Part shown: positions 14,174 through 14,203 of the stretch, one piece after another | Layout of the letters: the number at the start of each line of letters is the position of its first letter | How positions within the stretch are numbered: the stretch's first letter is position 1 | Assembly (NCBI GenBank): GCA_017959485.1 | Contig: JAGDAM010000272.1 | Span: 1 to 14,203 of the forward strand | Direction: 5' to 3' | Length of the DNA stretch: 14,203 bases | Source of the DNA: Clostridia bacterium | Lineage (GTDB): Bacteria > Bacillota_A > Clostridia > Oscillospirales > CAG-272 | Translations under genes and position numbers: made by a program | Notes under the pieces: generated by a model | The model's input: the letters and a program-made list of their open reading frames with translations, nothing else | Databases searched by the model: none | Told to the model about the DNA's origin: nothing

Positions 14174-14203
14174 CCGGCGGATATACGGCTCGCTGTTACG
14201 AAC

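Larger units (their letters stand above)
13954..14203. other. Intergenic region with no gene, rich in hairpins
   Basis: No credible coding frame is present in these 250 bases; the longest small frame I noticed (17 codons from 13961, plus) has no ribosome binding site. The part next to the promoter is AT-rich and holds three TGAAT elements (13962, 13984, 13993) and the palindrome GAATATTC (13963-13970). The distal part is GC-rich and holds three perfect hairpins, listed separately. It is the upstream side of the nusB promoter and probably the 3' flank of a gene beyond the window. Confidence 0.7.

Overview
The window looks like chromosomal DNA of an uncultured, moderately GC-rich member of the Clostridia (Firmicutes). 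The evidence is the gene order (nusB ... xseA-xseB-ispA-tlyA-nadK-argR-recN, a Bacillota signature cluster), AGGAGG-type ribosome binding sites, a consensus sigma-A promoter, and a large fused MacB/FtsX-type ABC transporter of a kind common in gut Firmicutes. No species can be named from the sequence alone.

Layout. Positions 1-2358 (+) are the 3' part of a large ABC transporter gene; its ATPase end lies off the window. It converges on a long minus-strand operon, and the two meet at a perfect 14-bp hairpin terminator (2384-2417). The operon occupies 13953 down to 2379. It starts from a textbook promoter (TTGACA, 17 nt, TATAAT) and reads nusB, a TsaD/M22-like paralog, xseA, xseB, ispA, tlyA, nadK, argR, recN, argS, yebC and a 14-TM-class lipid-linked oligosaccharide flippase. 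Most junctions overlap by 4, 8 or 11 nt or are 1-44 nt apart, and no internal terminator is visible, so it is probably one 11.5-kb transcription unit with extensive translational coupling. The rightmost 250 bases hold no gene but carry three perfect hairpins, one of them probably the terminator of a gene beyond the window.

The operon is mostly housekeeping: rRNA antitermination (NusB), DNA repair (exonuclease VII, RecN), prenyl precursor synthesis (IspA), rRNA methylation (TlyA), NADP supply (NadK), arginine-responsive control (ArgR), arginyl-tRNA charging (ArgRS), a translation-associated factor (YebC) and envelope polymer export (flippase). Several starts are reassigned here to the conserved N-terminus: ispA at 11068, tlyA at 10166, recN at 8076. 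NusB and the flippase start with GTG.

I found no phage, insertion sequence, CRISPR array, tRNA, rRNA or obviously new multi-gene system. The points most worth a second look are the uncharacterised TsaD-like paralog, a pair of 13-bp near-palindromic repeats sitting on the predicted transcription start, the hairpin-rich region upstream of the promoter, the degenerate 15-residue repeats in the extracellular part of the ABC permease, and the absence of folD and dxs from their usual places.
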